A DNA stretch of 64,000 nucleotides, taken from NCBI RefSeq assembly GCF_022374935.2, contig NZ_CP092430.2:1178001-1242000 (forward strand), in the 5' to 3' direction. This DNA is from Mycolicibacter virginiensis. GTDB taxonomy: Bacteria; Actinomycetota; Actinomycetes; Mycobacteriales; Mycobacteriaceae. Shown here in pieces: positions 28,030 to 36,452 of this stretch. How positions within the stretch are numbered: the stretch's first letter is position 1; each line of letters starts with the position of its first letter. The notes under the pieces are model-generated. The model was not told where the DNA came from, did not search any database, and worked only from the letters and a program-made list of their open reading frames with translations. The position numbers were made by a program, and so were the translations under genes.

Positions 28030-29229
28030 ATGGAGCCCGCCGAATTGATCCGTGAATACCTGTTGCTCGGTCTGCGCTTTGACCGCATCGAGCAGGGTTA
28101 TGTCGACGCCTTCACCGGCGATCCCGAGCTGCAGCGGCTTGTCGCCAACGAGCTGATGCCCAATCCGTCCGACCTGGCCCGCCAGGCCGAGAAGCTGGTT
28201 GCGGCACTGCCCGGCGGTCTCGATCCGGCACGTGCTGAGTACTTGCGGGTGCACCTGCGGGCGCTGGCGTGCGCCGGGCGCAAGTTCGCCGGGGAGCAGG
28301 TCGGCTTCATCGAGGAGGTGCGCGACTACTTCGACCTGCCGGTCATCGTCAAAGGCGACACCGACCGCTACCGCCAAGCCCACGCCCGGCTGGACGAAGC
28401 ACTGGGCGGCACCGGACCGCTGGCGGAGCGGATGGCGGCGCACCGGCGGGCCGAGGAGATTCCGCCGGAGCGGTTGGAAGCGGCCATCCACGCGTTCTCC
28501 TCGGCACTGCGTGACCGGGTGCGGGTGGACTTCCCGCTGCCGGAGTCCGAAACCATCACCTACGAGGTGGTCACCGACAAGCCGTGGTCAGGATTCAACT
28601 ACTACCGCGGCGACTACCGCTCCACGGTGGCGGTCAACGCCGACCTCAAACAGCTGATGTCGAACCTGCCGCGGTTGGTGGCCCACGAGTCCTACCCGGG
28701 TCATCACACCGAGCACTGCCGCAAGGAGGCCGGGCTGGTCGAAAAGCTCGGTCAGGCCGAGCAGACCATCTTCCTGGTCAACACGCCGCAGTGCCTGATG
28801 GCCGAGGGCTTGGCCGACTTGGCGCTGTATGCCGCGGTCGGGCCGGGCTGGGGTGCCTGGGCCGCGGAGATCTACGCCGATCTGGGTCTGCAGTTCGACG
28901 GTGTGCGGGCCGAAGCAATCTCTGAGGCGGCCGCGGCGCTGGCCGACGTCCGGCAGGATGCGGCGCTGATGCTGCACGACGAACATCGCGACGCCGACGA
29001 GGTGGCCGACTACCTGCGCCGCTGGCTGCTGGTCACCGATGACCGGGCTCGCCAGAGCATGCGGTTCCTGTCCTCACCGCTGTGGCGGGCCTACACCTCC
29101 ACCTACGTGGAGGGCTACCGGCTGCTGCGCGGCTGGCTGGACGCGGCGCCGCCCGGGGTGAGCCTCACCGAGCGGTTCCGGCGGCTGCTCGACGAACCGT
29201 TGACGCCGTCGACCCTGCGGGCCGACTGA
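28030..29229 (+). CDS. DUF885-like zinc metallopeptidase family protein
   Basis: A 399-residue soluble protein. The motif HESYPGHH (219-226) is the variant zinc site typical of DUF885-type proteins, with His219, Glu220 and His225/226, and a downstream Glu259 in MAEGLADLAL as the likely third ligand. This is a gluzincin-like layout, so peptidase activity is probable but unproven. No signal peptide, hence cytosolic. Divergent from coaA, leaderless start. No operon partner. Confidence 0.7.
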   Translation: MEPAELIREYLLLGLRFDRIEQGYVDAFTGDPELQRLVANELMPNPSDLARQAEKLVAALPGGLDPARAEYLRVHLRALACAGRKFAGEQVGFIEEVRDYFDLPVIVKGDTDRYRQAHARLDEALGGTGPLAERMAAHRRAEEIPPERLEAAIHAFSSALRDRVRVDFPLPESETITYEVVTDKPWSGFNYYRGDYRSTVAVNADLKQLMSNLPRLVAHESYPGHHTEHCRKEAGLVEKLGQAEQTIFLVNTPQCLMAEGLADLALYAAVGPGWGAWAAEIYADLGLQFDGVRAEAISEAAAALADVRQDAALMLHDEHRDADEVADYLRRWLLVTDDRARQSMRFLSSPLWRAYTSTYVEGYRLLRGWLDAAPPGVSLTERFRRLLDEPLTPSTLRAD

Positions 29230-29269
29230 CGCCCCCCGGACCGGACCAGACCGGGCCGGTCGGGTGAGT

Positions 29270-29314
29270 GTGTGGATTTACACACCGGACCTCGTGATTT
29301 GCGGATAAATCCGC
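29270..29314 (+). other. Mutually exclusive hairpins upstream of glyA1
   Basis: GTGTG/CACAC can form a small stem at 29270-29285, and GCGGAT/ATCCGC another at 29301-29314. Alternatively GTGGATTTA (29272-29280) pairs with TAAATCCGC (29306-29314). The choice of two structures resembles an attenuator, but I recognise no known riboswitch and did not fold it. Confidence 0.25.
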
Positions 29315-29386
29315 ACCGTCGACGCCAGGGGAGCGTTCGCTGGCCTGCGGCAATCGAGCGAAGGTCCGCGTGCCAAACTGGAGTGC

Positions 29387-30697
29387 GTGACTGCCGCACC
29401 GAACACCCGCCCCGCATCCACCATGTCGACCCCGCTGGCCGACCTCGACCCCGACATCGCCGAGCTGCTCGGCAAGGAGCTGGGGCGTCAGCGCGACACG
29501 CTGGAGATGATCGCCTCGGAGAACTTCGTGCCGCGGGCGGTGCTGCAGGCACAGGGCAGCGTGCTGACCAACAAGTACGCCGAGGGCCTGCCGGGCCGGC
29601 GCTACTACGGCGGGTGCGAGCACGTCGACGTGGTGGAGAACATCGCCCGCGACCGTGCCAAGGAACTGTTCGGCGCCGACTTCGCCAACGTCCAGCCGCA
29701 CTCGGGTGCGCAGGCCAACGCCGCGGTGCTGCAGGCGCTGATGGAGCCCGGCGACCGCCTGCTGGGCCTGGACCTGGCCAACGGGGGACACCTGACCCAC
29801 GGGATGCGGCTGAACTTCTCCGGCAAGCTGTACGAGAACGCCTTCTACGGGGTGGACGCGGTCACCCACCGCGTTGACATGGACGTGGTGCGCGCCCAGG
29901 CGCTGGAGTTCAAGCCGAAGGTGATCATCGCCGGCTGGTCGGCCTACCCGCGCGTCCTCGACTTCGCGGCGTTCCGGTCCATCGCCGACGAGGTCGGCGC
30001 GACGCTGTGGGTGGACATGGCGCACTTCGCCGGGTTGGTGGCCGCGGGGCTGCACCCGTCGCCGGTGCCGCACGCCCAGGTGGTGTCCACCACGGTGCAC
30101 AAGACCCTCGGCGGCCCGCGGTCCGGTCTGATCGTCGGCAAGAAGGAGTTCGCCAAGCAGATCAACTCGGCGGTCTTCCCGGGCCAGCAGGGCGGCCCGC
30201 TGATGCACGTCATCGCCGCCAAGGCCGTCGCGCTGAAGATCGCCGGCACCCCGGAGTTCGCCGAGCGCCAGCAGCGGGTGCTCTCCGGCGCGAAGATCAT
30301 CGCCGAGCGGCTGCTGGCCGCCGACGTGGCCAAGGCGGGTGTCTCGGTGGTCAGTGGCGGTACCGACGTGCACCTGGTGCTCGTCGACCTGCGCGACTCG
30401 CCGCTGGATGGCCAGATGGCCGAGGACCTGCTGCACGAGGTCGGCATCACCGTCAACCGCAACGCCGTCCCGAACGACCCGCGGCCGCCGATGGTCACCT
30501 CCGGGCTTCGGGTGGGCACCCCGGCGCTGGTCGCTCGTGGTTTCGGCGACGCCGAGTTCACCGAGGTCGCCGATGTCATCGCTACCGCGCTGGCGGCAGG
30601 TTCGGCCGCTGACGTGCCGGCGCTGCGGGCCCGGGTCGCCAAGCTGGCGCAGGACTTCCCGCTGTACGACGGCCTGGAGGACTGGAAGCTCGCCTGA
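29387..30697 (+). CDS. glyA1: Serine hydroxymethyltransferase
   Basis: A 436-residue PLP enzyme converting serine and tetrahydrofolate to glycine and methylene-THF, the main one-carbon source. PLP lysine K239 lies in [14 protein letters not shown], and ENFVPRAVL and VNRNAVP are conserved active-site segments. The GTG at 29387 gives 12 residues more than an ATG at 29423; either is possible. Synteny with Rv1093 upstream of desA2. Confidence 0.95.
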   Translation: MTAAPNTRPASTMSTPLADLDPDIAELLGKELGRQRDTLEMIASENFVPRAVLQAQGSVLTNKYAEGLPGRRYYGGCEHVDVVENIARDRAKELFGADFANVQPHSGAQANAAVLQALMEPGDRLLGLDLANGGHLTHGMRLNFSGKLYENAFYGVDAVTHRVDMDVVRAQALEFKPKVIIAGWSAYPRVLDFAAFRSIADEVGATLWVDMAHFAGLVAAGLHPSPVPHAQVVSTTVHKTLGGPRSGLIVGKKEFAKQINSAVFPGQQGGPLMHVIAAKAVALKIAGTPEFAERQQRVLSGAKIIAERLLAADVAKAGVSVVSGGTDVHLVLVDLRDSPLDGQMAEDLLHEVGITVNRNAVPNDPRPPMVTSGLRVGTPALVARGFGDAEFTEVADVIATALAAGSAADVPALRARVAKLAQDFPLYDGLEDWKLA

Positions 30698-30743
30698 CAG
30701 CACGGGGTCGCCCGCGTTTGGCGGGAACACGCCGTACCCCGAG

Positions 30744-30774
30744 TTGACAGGATAGTGTGAATTCGGGTTACAGT
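30744..30774 (+). promoter_or_regulatory. SigA-type promoter of desA2
   Basis: TTGACA (30744-30749) and TACAGT (30769-30774) are separated by 19 nt, and the -10 ends 7 nt before ATG 30782, so the transcript should be leaderless. It is the clearest -35/-10 pair in the core part of the window. Confidence 0.6.
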
Positions 30775-30781
30775 TACTTTC

Positions 30782-31609
30782 ATGGCTGAACGTCCCGTTG
30801 CTAATGCACTGATCCGCGAGCTGGAGCCGGTGGTCGACGCGAACTTGGTCCGACACATCGACACGGTCGACCCGTGGTACGCGCACGACTTCGTGCCGTT
30901 CGAGCAGGGCCAGAACTTCGCGTTTCTCGGCGGCAAAGACTGGGACCCGTCGCAGGTCACGCTGCCCAAGCTGATCACCGACGCCTGCGAGATCCTGCTC
31001 GTCGAGAAGGACAGCCTGGCCGGCTACCACCGTGAGTTGGTCGAGCACTTCATCCTCGAGGACAAGTGGGGGCGCTGGATCGGCCGGTGGACCGCCGAAG
31101 AGCACCTGCACGCCATCGCACTGCGCGAGTACCTCATCGTGACCCGGGAGATCGACCCCGACGAGAACGAGCGGGTGCGCATGGAGCACGTGCAGAAGGG
31201 CTACCGCGCCGACCGTTACAGCCAGGTCGAGACGCTGGTGTTCATGGCCTTCTACGAGCGTGCCTGCGCCGAGTTCTGCCGCAACCTGGCCGACAAGACC
31301 GATGAGCCGGTGCTCAAGGGGCTGATCGGGCGGATCGCCGGCGACGAGGAGCGTCACGAGGAGTTCTTCGCGAACCTGGTCGCGCACTGCCTGGACTTCG
31401 TGCACGACGAGACGGTGGCCGCGATCGCGGCCCGGGCCGCCGAGCTCAAGGTCGTCGGCGCCGACATCGACGCCTACGCCGACCGGCAGGCCGAACTTGC
31501 CGAGGCCGGCATCTTCGGGCCCGACCAATTGCGTCGGGTGATCTCCGACCGAATCAGCGCTTGGGGCTTGGCCGCCAACCCCGACCTCAAGCCGTTCGTC
31601 ATCGGCTGA
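30782..31609 (+). CDS. desA2: Acyl-ACP desaturase-family diiron protein
   Basis: A 275-residue protein, the same length as Rv1094. The soluble acyl-ACP desaturase diiron ligands are visible: Glu107 and His110 in AEEHLH, Glu159 in FYER, and Glu189 and His192 in GDEERH. The family introduces a double bond into ACP-bound acyl chains; in mycobacteria DesA2 is linked to mycolic acid synthesis. It has its own strong promoter. Confidence 0.93.
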   Translation: MAERPVANALIRELEPVVDANLVRHIDTVDPWYAHDFVPFEQGQNFAFLGGKDWDPSQVTLPKLITDACEILLVEKDSLAGYHRELVEHFILEDKWGRWIGRWTAEEHLHAIALREYLIVTREIDPDENERVRMEHVQKGYRADRYSQVETLVFMAFYERACAEFCRNLADKTDEPVLKGLIGRIAGDEERHEEFFANLVAHCLDFVHDETVAAIAARAAELKVVGADIDAYADRQAELAEAGIFGPDQLRRVISDRISAWGLAANPDLKPFVIG

Positions 31610-31651
31610 AAACTCCGGCGCGCCTGCGCAGCGCGCACGCGCCGACGGGGG

Positions 31652-31657
31652 TACCGT
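31652..31657 (+). promoter_or_regulatory. -10 element (TACCGT) for the phoAT-like ORF
   Basis: TACCGT ends 8 nt before ATG 31666 and gives a leaderless start for the small ORF that overlaps phoH2. Confidence 0.5.
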
Positions 31658-31665
31658 CGCAATCG

Positions 31666-31809
31666 ATGGCTAGCCACACGCTTCGCTGTCTCATCGGCAC
31701 CACCGGTCGTGATTACGACAGGACCGGCCCCGGTTCTGTGCCGTGCCCCCCGTCGAAATGTTCGCGCGGGGTCGCGCGTGCCCTCACCGCTGGAGCGCTT
31801 AGTGCCTGA
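31666..31809 (+). CDS. Small ORF overlapping phoH2 (candidate phoAT antitoxin)
   Basis: A 47-codon ORF ([14 protein letters not shown]...) that overlaps the GTG start of phoH2 by 8 nt in another frame. In mycobacteria, PhoH2 PIN-helicase toxins have been reported with a short upstream, overlapping antitoxin gene, phoAT. Position, overlap and a leaderless -10 element eight bases upstream fit that role. The protein is basic with two cysteines and no recognisable domain. I cannot confirm homology to known PhoAT. Confidence 0.5.
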   Translation: MASHTLRCLIGTTGRDYDRTGPGSVPCPPSKCSRGVARALTAGALSA

Positions 31810-33109
31810 AATCCGGACGTACGTGCTCGACACCTCCGTACTGCTATCGGACCCGTGGGCTTGCACCCGGTTCGCCGAACACGAGGTTGTCGTCCCACTG
31901 GTGGTCATCAGCGAGTTGGAGGCCAAACGCCACCATCACGAGCTCGGCTGGTTCGCCCGCCAGGCGCTGCGCATCTTCGACGACATGCGGCTAGAGCATG
32001 GACGGCTTGACCAGCCCATTCCCGTTGGGACACAGGGCGGTACGTTGCACGTCGAGCTCAATCACAGCGACCCGGCGGTGCTGCCGACCGGGTTCCGCAC
32101 GGACAGCAATGACTCCCGGATCTTGACCTGTGCGGCCAACCTGGCGGCAGAGGGACGCCGAGTCACATTGGTGAGCAAGGACATTCCGCTGCGGGTCAAG
32201 GCCTCCGCTCTCGGTCTGGCCGCCGACGAATACCACGCCCAGGATGTCATCGTCTCCGGCTGGACCGGGATGGACGAGGTCGAGGCGTCTGTCGAGGACG
32301 TCGACGCGCTGTTCGACGAGGGCGAAATCGACCTGGCCGTTGCTCGGGACCTGCCGTGCCACACCGGAATCCGGCTTCTGGCCGGCAGCTCACATGCCTT
32401 GGGCCGGGTCAACGCGGCCAAGCGGGTGCAGCTGGTGCGCGGCGACCGGGAGGCGTTCGGACTGCGTGGACGTTCCGCCGAGCAGCGGGTGGCGCTGGAT
32501 CTGCTGCTCGACGAATCGGTGGGCATCGTCTCACTCGGCGGCAAGGCCGGCACCGGCAAGTCCGCGCTGGCGCTGTGTGCCGGCCTGGAAGCAGTCTTGG
32601 AGCGGCGCACCCAGCGCAAGGTGGTGGTGTTCCGCCCGCTCTACGCCGTCGGCGGCCAGGAACTGGGCTATCTGCCGGGCAGTGAGAACGAGAAGATGGG
32701 GCCCTGGGCTCAGGCGGTGTTCGACACCCTCGAGGGGCTGGCCAGCCCGGCGGTGCTCGAAGAGGTGCTGTCGCGCGGCATGCTCGAAGTCCTGCCGCTG
32801 ACGCACATCCGGGGCCGCTCGCTGCACGACTCCTTCGTGATCGTCGACGAAGCGCAATCGCTGGAGCGCAACGTGCTGCTGACCGTGCTGTCGCGCCTGG
32901 GCACCGGCTCGCGGGTGGTGCTCACCCATGATGTGGCGCAGCGCGACAACCTGCGGGTCGGGCGGCACGACGGGATCGCGGCGGTGATCGAGAAGCTCAA
33001 AGGCCACCCGCTGTTCGCGCACATCACCCTGCTGCGCAGCGAACGCTCGCCGATCGCCGCCCTGGTCACCGAGATGCTCGAGGAGATCAGCGGACCCGAC
33101 ATGGGCTGA
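31802..33109 (+). CDS. phoH2: PhoH2: PIN RNase fused to PhoH ATPase/helicase
   Basis: A 435-residue two-domain protein. Residues 1-150 form a PIN domain starting with VLDTSVL (Asp10) and carrying acidic residues at E38/E40, D104 and D127. Residues 225-435 form a PhoH ATPase with Walker [10 protein letters not shown] (246-254) and Walker B VIVDEAQS near 343. Mycobacterial PhoH2 unwinds and cleaves RNA and behaves as a toxin. The GTG at 31802 leads directly into the PIN domain; an upstream in-frame extension overlaps the small ORF and was rejected. Matches Rv1095. Confidence 0.9.
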   Translation: MPEIRTYVLDTSVLLSDPWACTRFAEHEVVVPLVVISELEAKRHHHELGWFARQALRIFDDMRLEHGRLDQPIPVGTQGGTLHVELNHSDPAVLPTGFRTDSNDSRILTCAANLAAEGRRVTLVSKDIPLRVKASALGLAADEYHAQDVIVSGWTGMDEVEASVEDVDALFDEGEIDLAVARDLPCHTGIRLLAGSSHALGRVNAAKRVQLVRGDREAFGLRGRSAEQRVALDLLLDESVGIVSLGGKAGTGKSALALCAGLEAVLERRTQRKVVVFRPLYAVGGQELGYLPGSENEKMGPWAQAVFDTLEGLASPAVLEEVLSRGMLEVLPLTHIRGRSLHDSFVIVDEAQSLERNVLLTVLSRLGTGSRVVLTHDVAQRDNLRVGRHDGIAAVIEKLKGHPLFAHITLLRSERSPIAALVTEMLEEISGPDMG

Positions 33110-33117
33110 GCCCCCGG

Positions 33118-33123
33118 TAGGCT
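33118..33123 (+). promoter_or_regulatory. -10 element (TAGGCT), leaderless
   Basis: TAGGCT ends 6 nt before GTG 33130, just after the phoH2 stop. Confidence 0.4.
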
Positions 33124-33129
33124 GCCGGG

Positions 33130-33978
33130 GTGGCAAAACCCTGGCATGTCGGTGTTGTTGCGATGGCCGTTGCGGTGCTCGGCGCCTGCACCAGCCATGT
33201 CCATGAGGCGTCGGCCGAGCCGGTGGACTGCGCCGTGGACAAGTGTGTGGCGCTGACGTTTGACGACGGTCCCTCGCCCTACACCGATCGGCTGTTGGGG
33301 ATCTTGAACGACGCCGGTGCGCGCTCCACGTTCTTCCTGATCGGCAACAAGGTGGCGGCTGATCCGGCAGGCGCCAAGAGGATCGCCGATGCCGGCATGG
33401 AGATCGGCAGTCATACCTGGGAACACCCGAACATGACCACGATCCCGGCTGCGGATGTGCCCGCGCAGTTCTCCAAGGCCACCGACGCGATCCGCTCCGC
33501 CACCGGCATCACGCCGACGCTGTGGCGCCCACCGGGAGGGCTGACCGATGCGGCGGTCAACGCGCGGGCCGCCGAGGCCGGGCAGGCCGCGATCCTGTGG
33601 GATGTCATCCCGTTCGACTGGATCAACGACGCCGACACCAATGCCACCCGCTACATGCTGATGACCCAGATCAAGCCCGGGTCGGTGGTGTTGTTCCACG
33701 ACACCTACTCGTCCACCGTGGATCTGGTCTACCAGTTCCTGCCGGTGCTCAAAGCCAATGGCTACCACGTGGTTACGGTCAGCCAGCTGCTCGGCTCGCG
33801 CACGCCGGGCAGCGTGTACGGGGGCCGGGAGAACGGCCCGCCGGTCAACGCACTGCATGACATCCCGCCGGCCGACATCCCCGGACTGCCCGCGACGCCG
33901 TCGCCGCCACCGATGCCGAACTTCCCGATCACCGACATTGCCGGGGCCAATTCCGGGGGACCCAACAACGGGGCGTGA
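33130..33978 (+). CDS. Polysaccharide/peptidoglycan deacetylase lipoprotein (Rv1096 homologue)
   Basis: A 282-residue CE4 deacetylase. Lipobox VLGAC places lipidation at Cys20. NodB motifs are complete: TFDDGP (Asp45, Asp46), SHTWEHP (His95, His99), RPPGG (133-137) and LFHDT. Family enzymes remove N-acetyl groups from peptidoglycan or chitin-like glycans; Rv1096 has been described as a peptidoglycan deacetylase. The C-terminal 40 residues are a Pro-rich tail. Leaderless GTG start. Confidence 0.9.
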   Translation: MAKPWHVGVVAMAVAVLGACTSHVHEASAEPVDCAVDKCVALTFDDGPSPYTDRLLGILNDAGARSTFFLIGNKVAADPAGAKRIADAGMEIGSHTWEHPNMTTIPAADVPAQFSKATDAIRSATGITPTLWRPPGGLTDAAVNARAAEAGQAAILWDVIPFDWINDADTNATRYMLMTQIKPGSVVLFHDTYSSTVDLVYQFLPVLKANGYHVVTVSQLLGSRTPGSVYGGRENGPPVNALHDIPPADIPGLPATPSPPPMPNFPITDIAGANSGGPNNGA

Positions 33979-34107
33979 CCGTGGCCCCGATCCGAGTCTT
34001 GTCGGTGTGCGTCTCGCGGACCGACATTGGGCGAAGAGCCGTTGTGCTTGCGGCACATCGGCTGTACTGGCGGATGAGGTAACTCAGAACGACAGGACGG
34101 AGCCGAA

Positions 34108-34572
34108 GTGAAGGTATCCCGGTCGCAAGGCAAGGTGCGCCAGGCCCTGGTCCTATTCGGCGCGGTGTTCGGTATCGCGGTGCTGAGCAATGGTGAGGCA
34201 AGTGCCGACGGCCCAATTCAGCTGAGAAGCCGGCTAGGAGATGTGTGTCTGGACGCCCCGGGTATGGGCATTTTCAGCCCGGTGGTGATCAACCCTTGCA
34301 ATGGGATGGACTCCCAGCGCTGGAATCTCACCGATGATGGACGACTCGAGAGTGCGGCTTTCCCCGGGCAGTGCCTGACTGTGGAAGGTTCGGCGGCGGC
34401 GCATGTCCTGGCCTGTTGGAACAGTCGGCGTTGGACCATCGAGCCCAACGGTCAGATCACGGCCGTTCTTGGTGGTTGCCTCGCGGTCCTCGGCGGCCCG
34501 GGTCCTGGGACTTGGGTGTCCACCCGCATCTGCAATGGCGCACCCGAGCAGGGGTGGGATGCCGCTACGTGA
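34108..34572 (+). CDS. Secreted ricin-type beta-trefoil lectin (sMTL-13/Rv1419-like)
   Basis: A 154-residue exported lectin. A signal peptide precedes ASA-DG (residue ~34). The mature part is one beta-trefoil with QxW-type repeats: SQRWNL, SRRWTI and EQGWDA, and paired cysteines (VCLDAP, NPCNG; QCLTV, ACWN). SRLGDVCLDAP and LGGPGPGTWVSTR closely recall the M. tuberculosis secreted lectin sMTL-13 (Rv1419), whose gene is elsewhere in H37Rv. Expected to bind a carbohydrate outside the cell. Appears inserted here relative to the Rv1096-fum junction. Confidence 0.82.
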   Translation: MKVSRSQGKVRQALVLFGAVFGIAVLSNGEASADGPIQLRSRLGDVCLDAPGMGIFSPVVINPCNGMDSQRWNLTDDGRLESAAFPGQCLTVEGSAAAHVLACWNSRRWTIEPNGQITAVLGGCLAVLGGPGPGTWVSTRICNGAPEQGWDAAT

Positions 34573-34615
34573 GTTGGGGCGCGACGACCCGCTCTCGTCT
34601 AGCGACGTGGACCTA

Positions 34616-34652
34616 TTGACACTTTGACACAAAAAACTATTCTTTGTGTCAA
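34616..34652 (+). promoter_or_regulatory. Promoter and TetR-type operator of the DUF2236-tetR operon
   Basis: TTGACA (34616-34621) and TATTCT (34638-34643) are 16 nt apart. Over this promoter lies a perfect inverted repeat TTGACACAAA (34624-34633) / TTTGTGTCAA (34643-34652). A repressor bound there would block the -10. The operon's second gene is a TetR regulator, the obvious candidate. Confidence 0.7.
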
Positions 34653-34672
34653 GCGAGCCGAGGAGGCCACAG

Positions 34673-35629
34673 ATGACGGCAGTGATCAGTCATGTCACCA
34701 GCATCGACCCTGCCGCTCGGGTTCGGCCCGAGGTGATGGCCCAGTTCCGCAGGCACTCCGGCAGCGTGCTGTCGGGCCTGTTCGGCGCCGCGGCGTTCGA
34801 CGAGGTGGCGTTGGTGCCGGTGGCCGCCGCGGTGGACAAGACCGGGCGCTTCGAACGCAACTTCACCGACCGCGCCATCCGCAGCGGATTCTCTGCCCTG
34901 CTTGCCATCTGGGGTGATGCCGAGGACCGCGCGGCCGAAGGCGAGCGACTCAAGCGGATGCACCGCGACGTGCACGGCCACGGCAAGGGCGACTTCTCCG
35001 ACGTCCGCTACAGCGCGCTGAACCCGCGGCTGTGGAACTGGATTGCCGTCAGCGGCATGTTCGTGACCCTCAATTCGTTCACCCCCGTCACCGGCATCAA
35101 ATGGAACGACGCCGAGCGGGAGGCGGCCTACCAGCAACTGGTCGAGGCGTTCAGCGCTCTCGAGCTGCCCGGCAAGGCCGGCAAGTTCCCCGTGACCTAT
35201 GTCGAGGCCGCCGAGTACTACGACCAGATGGTGCAGACCGACCTGGCGGCCAACCCGTTCTTGGATCGGGTCACCGCCGGGCTGGGCAAGTTGCCGTTGC
35301 CGTCGGCCCTGCCGGCCCCGGTTCGGGCCGCGGCTGCTCCGCTGTGGTCGGTCCTCAGCGCGGGAGCCGGCCGCGTGGTCAAGATCTGTTCGTTCGGGAT
35401 CATGCACCCCGGGGTTCTGGAGCTGACGGGTTTCCGGTGGCAGCCGCACCACGACGTCGAGTTCAACTTCTACACCCAGCTGCTGCAGATGGCGTGGCGG
35501 GTGTTGCCCGATCGCGTCGTGCTGGTGCCGCTGGCCTACAACCGGTTGCAGTACGAGAAGCTGGTGAAGATGCACCGCTCGGTCGCGCTGGATTCCTTTG
35601 CGCCGCCCGGCGGCTGCCCGATGGGATGA
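34673..35629 (+). CDS. DUF2236 oxygenase-family protein (MpaB/latex-clearing type)
   Basis: A 318-residue protein of the DUF2236 (MpaB) family, related to latex-clearing heme oxygenases. RMHRDVHGHG (about residues 98-107) carries the conserved histidines, and FRWQPHHDVEFNFY is the second conserved block. Members are thought to oxidise hydrophobic substrates; specificity is unknown. ATG 34673 has the SD GAGGAGG. It is followed by a tetR gene and preceded by a clear operator, so it is probably induced by a small hydrophobic ligand. Confidence 0.75.
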   Translation: MTAVISHVTSIDPAARVRPEVMAQFRRHSGSVLSGLFGAAAFDEVALVPVAAAVDKTGRFERNFTDRAIRSGFSALLAIWGDAEDRAAEGERLKRMHRDVHGHGKGDFSDVRYSALNPRLWNWIAVSGMFVTLNSFTPVTGIKWNDAEREAAYQQLVEAFSALELPGKAGKFPVTYVEAAEYYDQMVQTDLAANPFLDRVTAGLGKLPLPSALPAPVRAAAAPLWSVLSAGAGRVVKICSFGIMHPGVLELTGFRWQPHHDVEFNFYTQLLQMAWRVLPDRVVLVPLAYNRLQYEKLVKMHRSVALDSFAPPGGCPMG

Positions 35630-35642
35630 CACACTGGTGCCG

Positions 35643-36230
35643 ATGACATCGCGACGCAGTACCGCGAGCCCAGCCGAGCAGGAGGCGGCCATCCTCAAAG
35701 CGGCCGCCGAAGAAGTCGGGCTGGTCGGGGTGGGCCGCGCCAGCCTTGATGTCATCGCCCGCCAGGCGGGGGTCAGTCGCAGCACCTTGTACCGGCGCTT
35801 CCCGACGCGCGACGCACTGATCACCGAGCTCGGTCGCCGGGCCTTTGACAATGCGATGGTTCAGCTGCGCACCGTCGCGGTGGACTCCGGGCCGAAGAAC
35901 GCGGCGGTTGCGGCGTTTCGCGCCGGATTGCGGCTGCTCACCACCGATCCGGTGGTGCGGAAGCTGCTGCGGCTGGACGCCGGTGTGCCGACGATGGCCG
36001 GGATGTACCAGGAGGCCGAGGCATTCCTGGACAGCGCGTCGAGCGCGATGGCCAAGGCGCTACGCGCCGCCGGAGCCACCATGCCGGACACCGACTTGGT
36101 GGCTGCCGCCGAACTGCATGTGCGCCTGGCCGCTTCGATCGCCCAGGTGTCGACGTCGGTGCTCGACCCGGCTGACGAGCAGGCGGTCAGCGCTTACGCG
36201 AAAAAGTATCTGGCGCCGCTGGTCTGGTAG
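35643..36230 (+). CDS. TetR-family transcriptional regulator
   Basis: A 195-residue regulator. The N-terminal helix-turn-helix is at about 12-60, with SLDVIARQAGVSRSTLYRRF matching the TetR signature. The C-terminal ligand domain is helical with no assigned effector. It lies 13 nt after the DUF2236 gene on the same strand, and the palindrome at 34624-34652 is its likely operator, giving negative autoregulation. Confidence 0.85.
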   Translation: MTSRRSTASPAEQEAAILKAAAEEVGLVGVGRASLDVIARQAGVSRSTLYRRFPTRDALITELGRRAFDNAMVQLRTVAVDSGPKNAAVAAFRAGLRLLTTDPVVRKLLRLDAGVPTMAGMYQEAEAFLDSASSAMAKALRAAGATMPDTDLVAAAELHVRLAASIAQVSTSVLDPADEQAVSAYAKKYLAPLVW

Positions 36231-36452
36231 TGCTAGCGCGCACTTAATGACCTGAATGCGACGGCAGGGACAGCGCTACGGCCGTGCTCGTGGTCCAGGT
36301 TCGGGTGCCGAGCAAGGCATCGAGGCAGCGCAACACGGATGCGTTCTGAAGTGCTGGAGCTATTTGCCGTTTTCGCGAGGTGTTATGGCGATGAAGATTG
36401 CTGCAATCCTGATAACATGTCTGACATTTAATATAAATGGGTTCGGAGCCAG

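Noticed and set aside
29165..31528. Long open frame on the minus strand opposite glyA1 and desA2
   Set aside because: Antisense shadow of conserved genes; composition typical of third-position GC bias.
31709..31801. N-terminal extension of PhoH2
   Set aside because: The extra residues lie before the PIN domain start and overlap the leaderless small ORF; the GTG at 31802 fits the family length.
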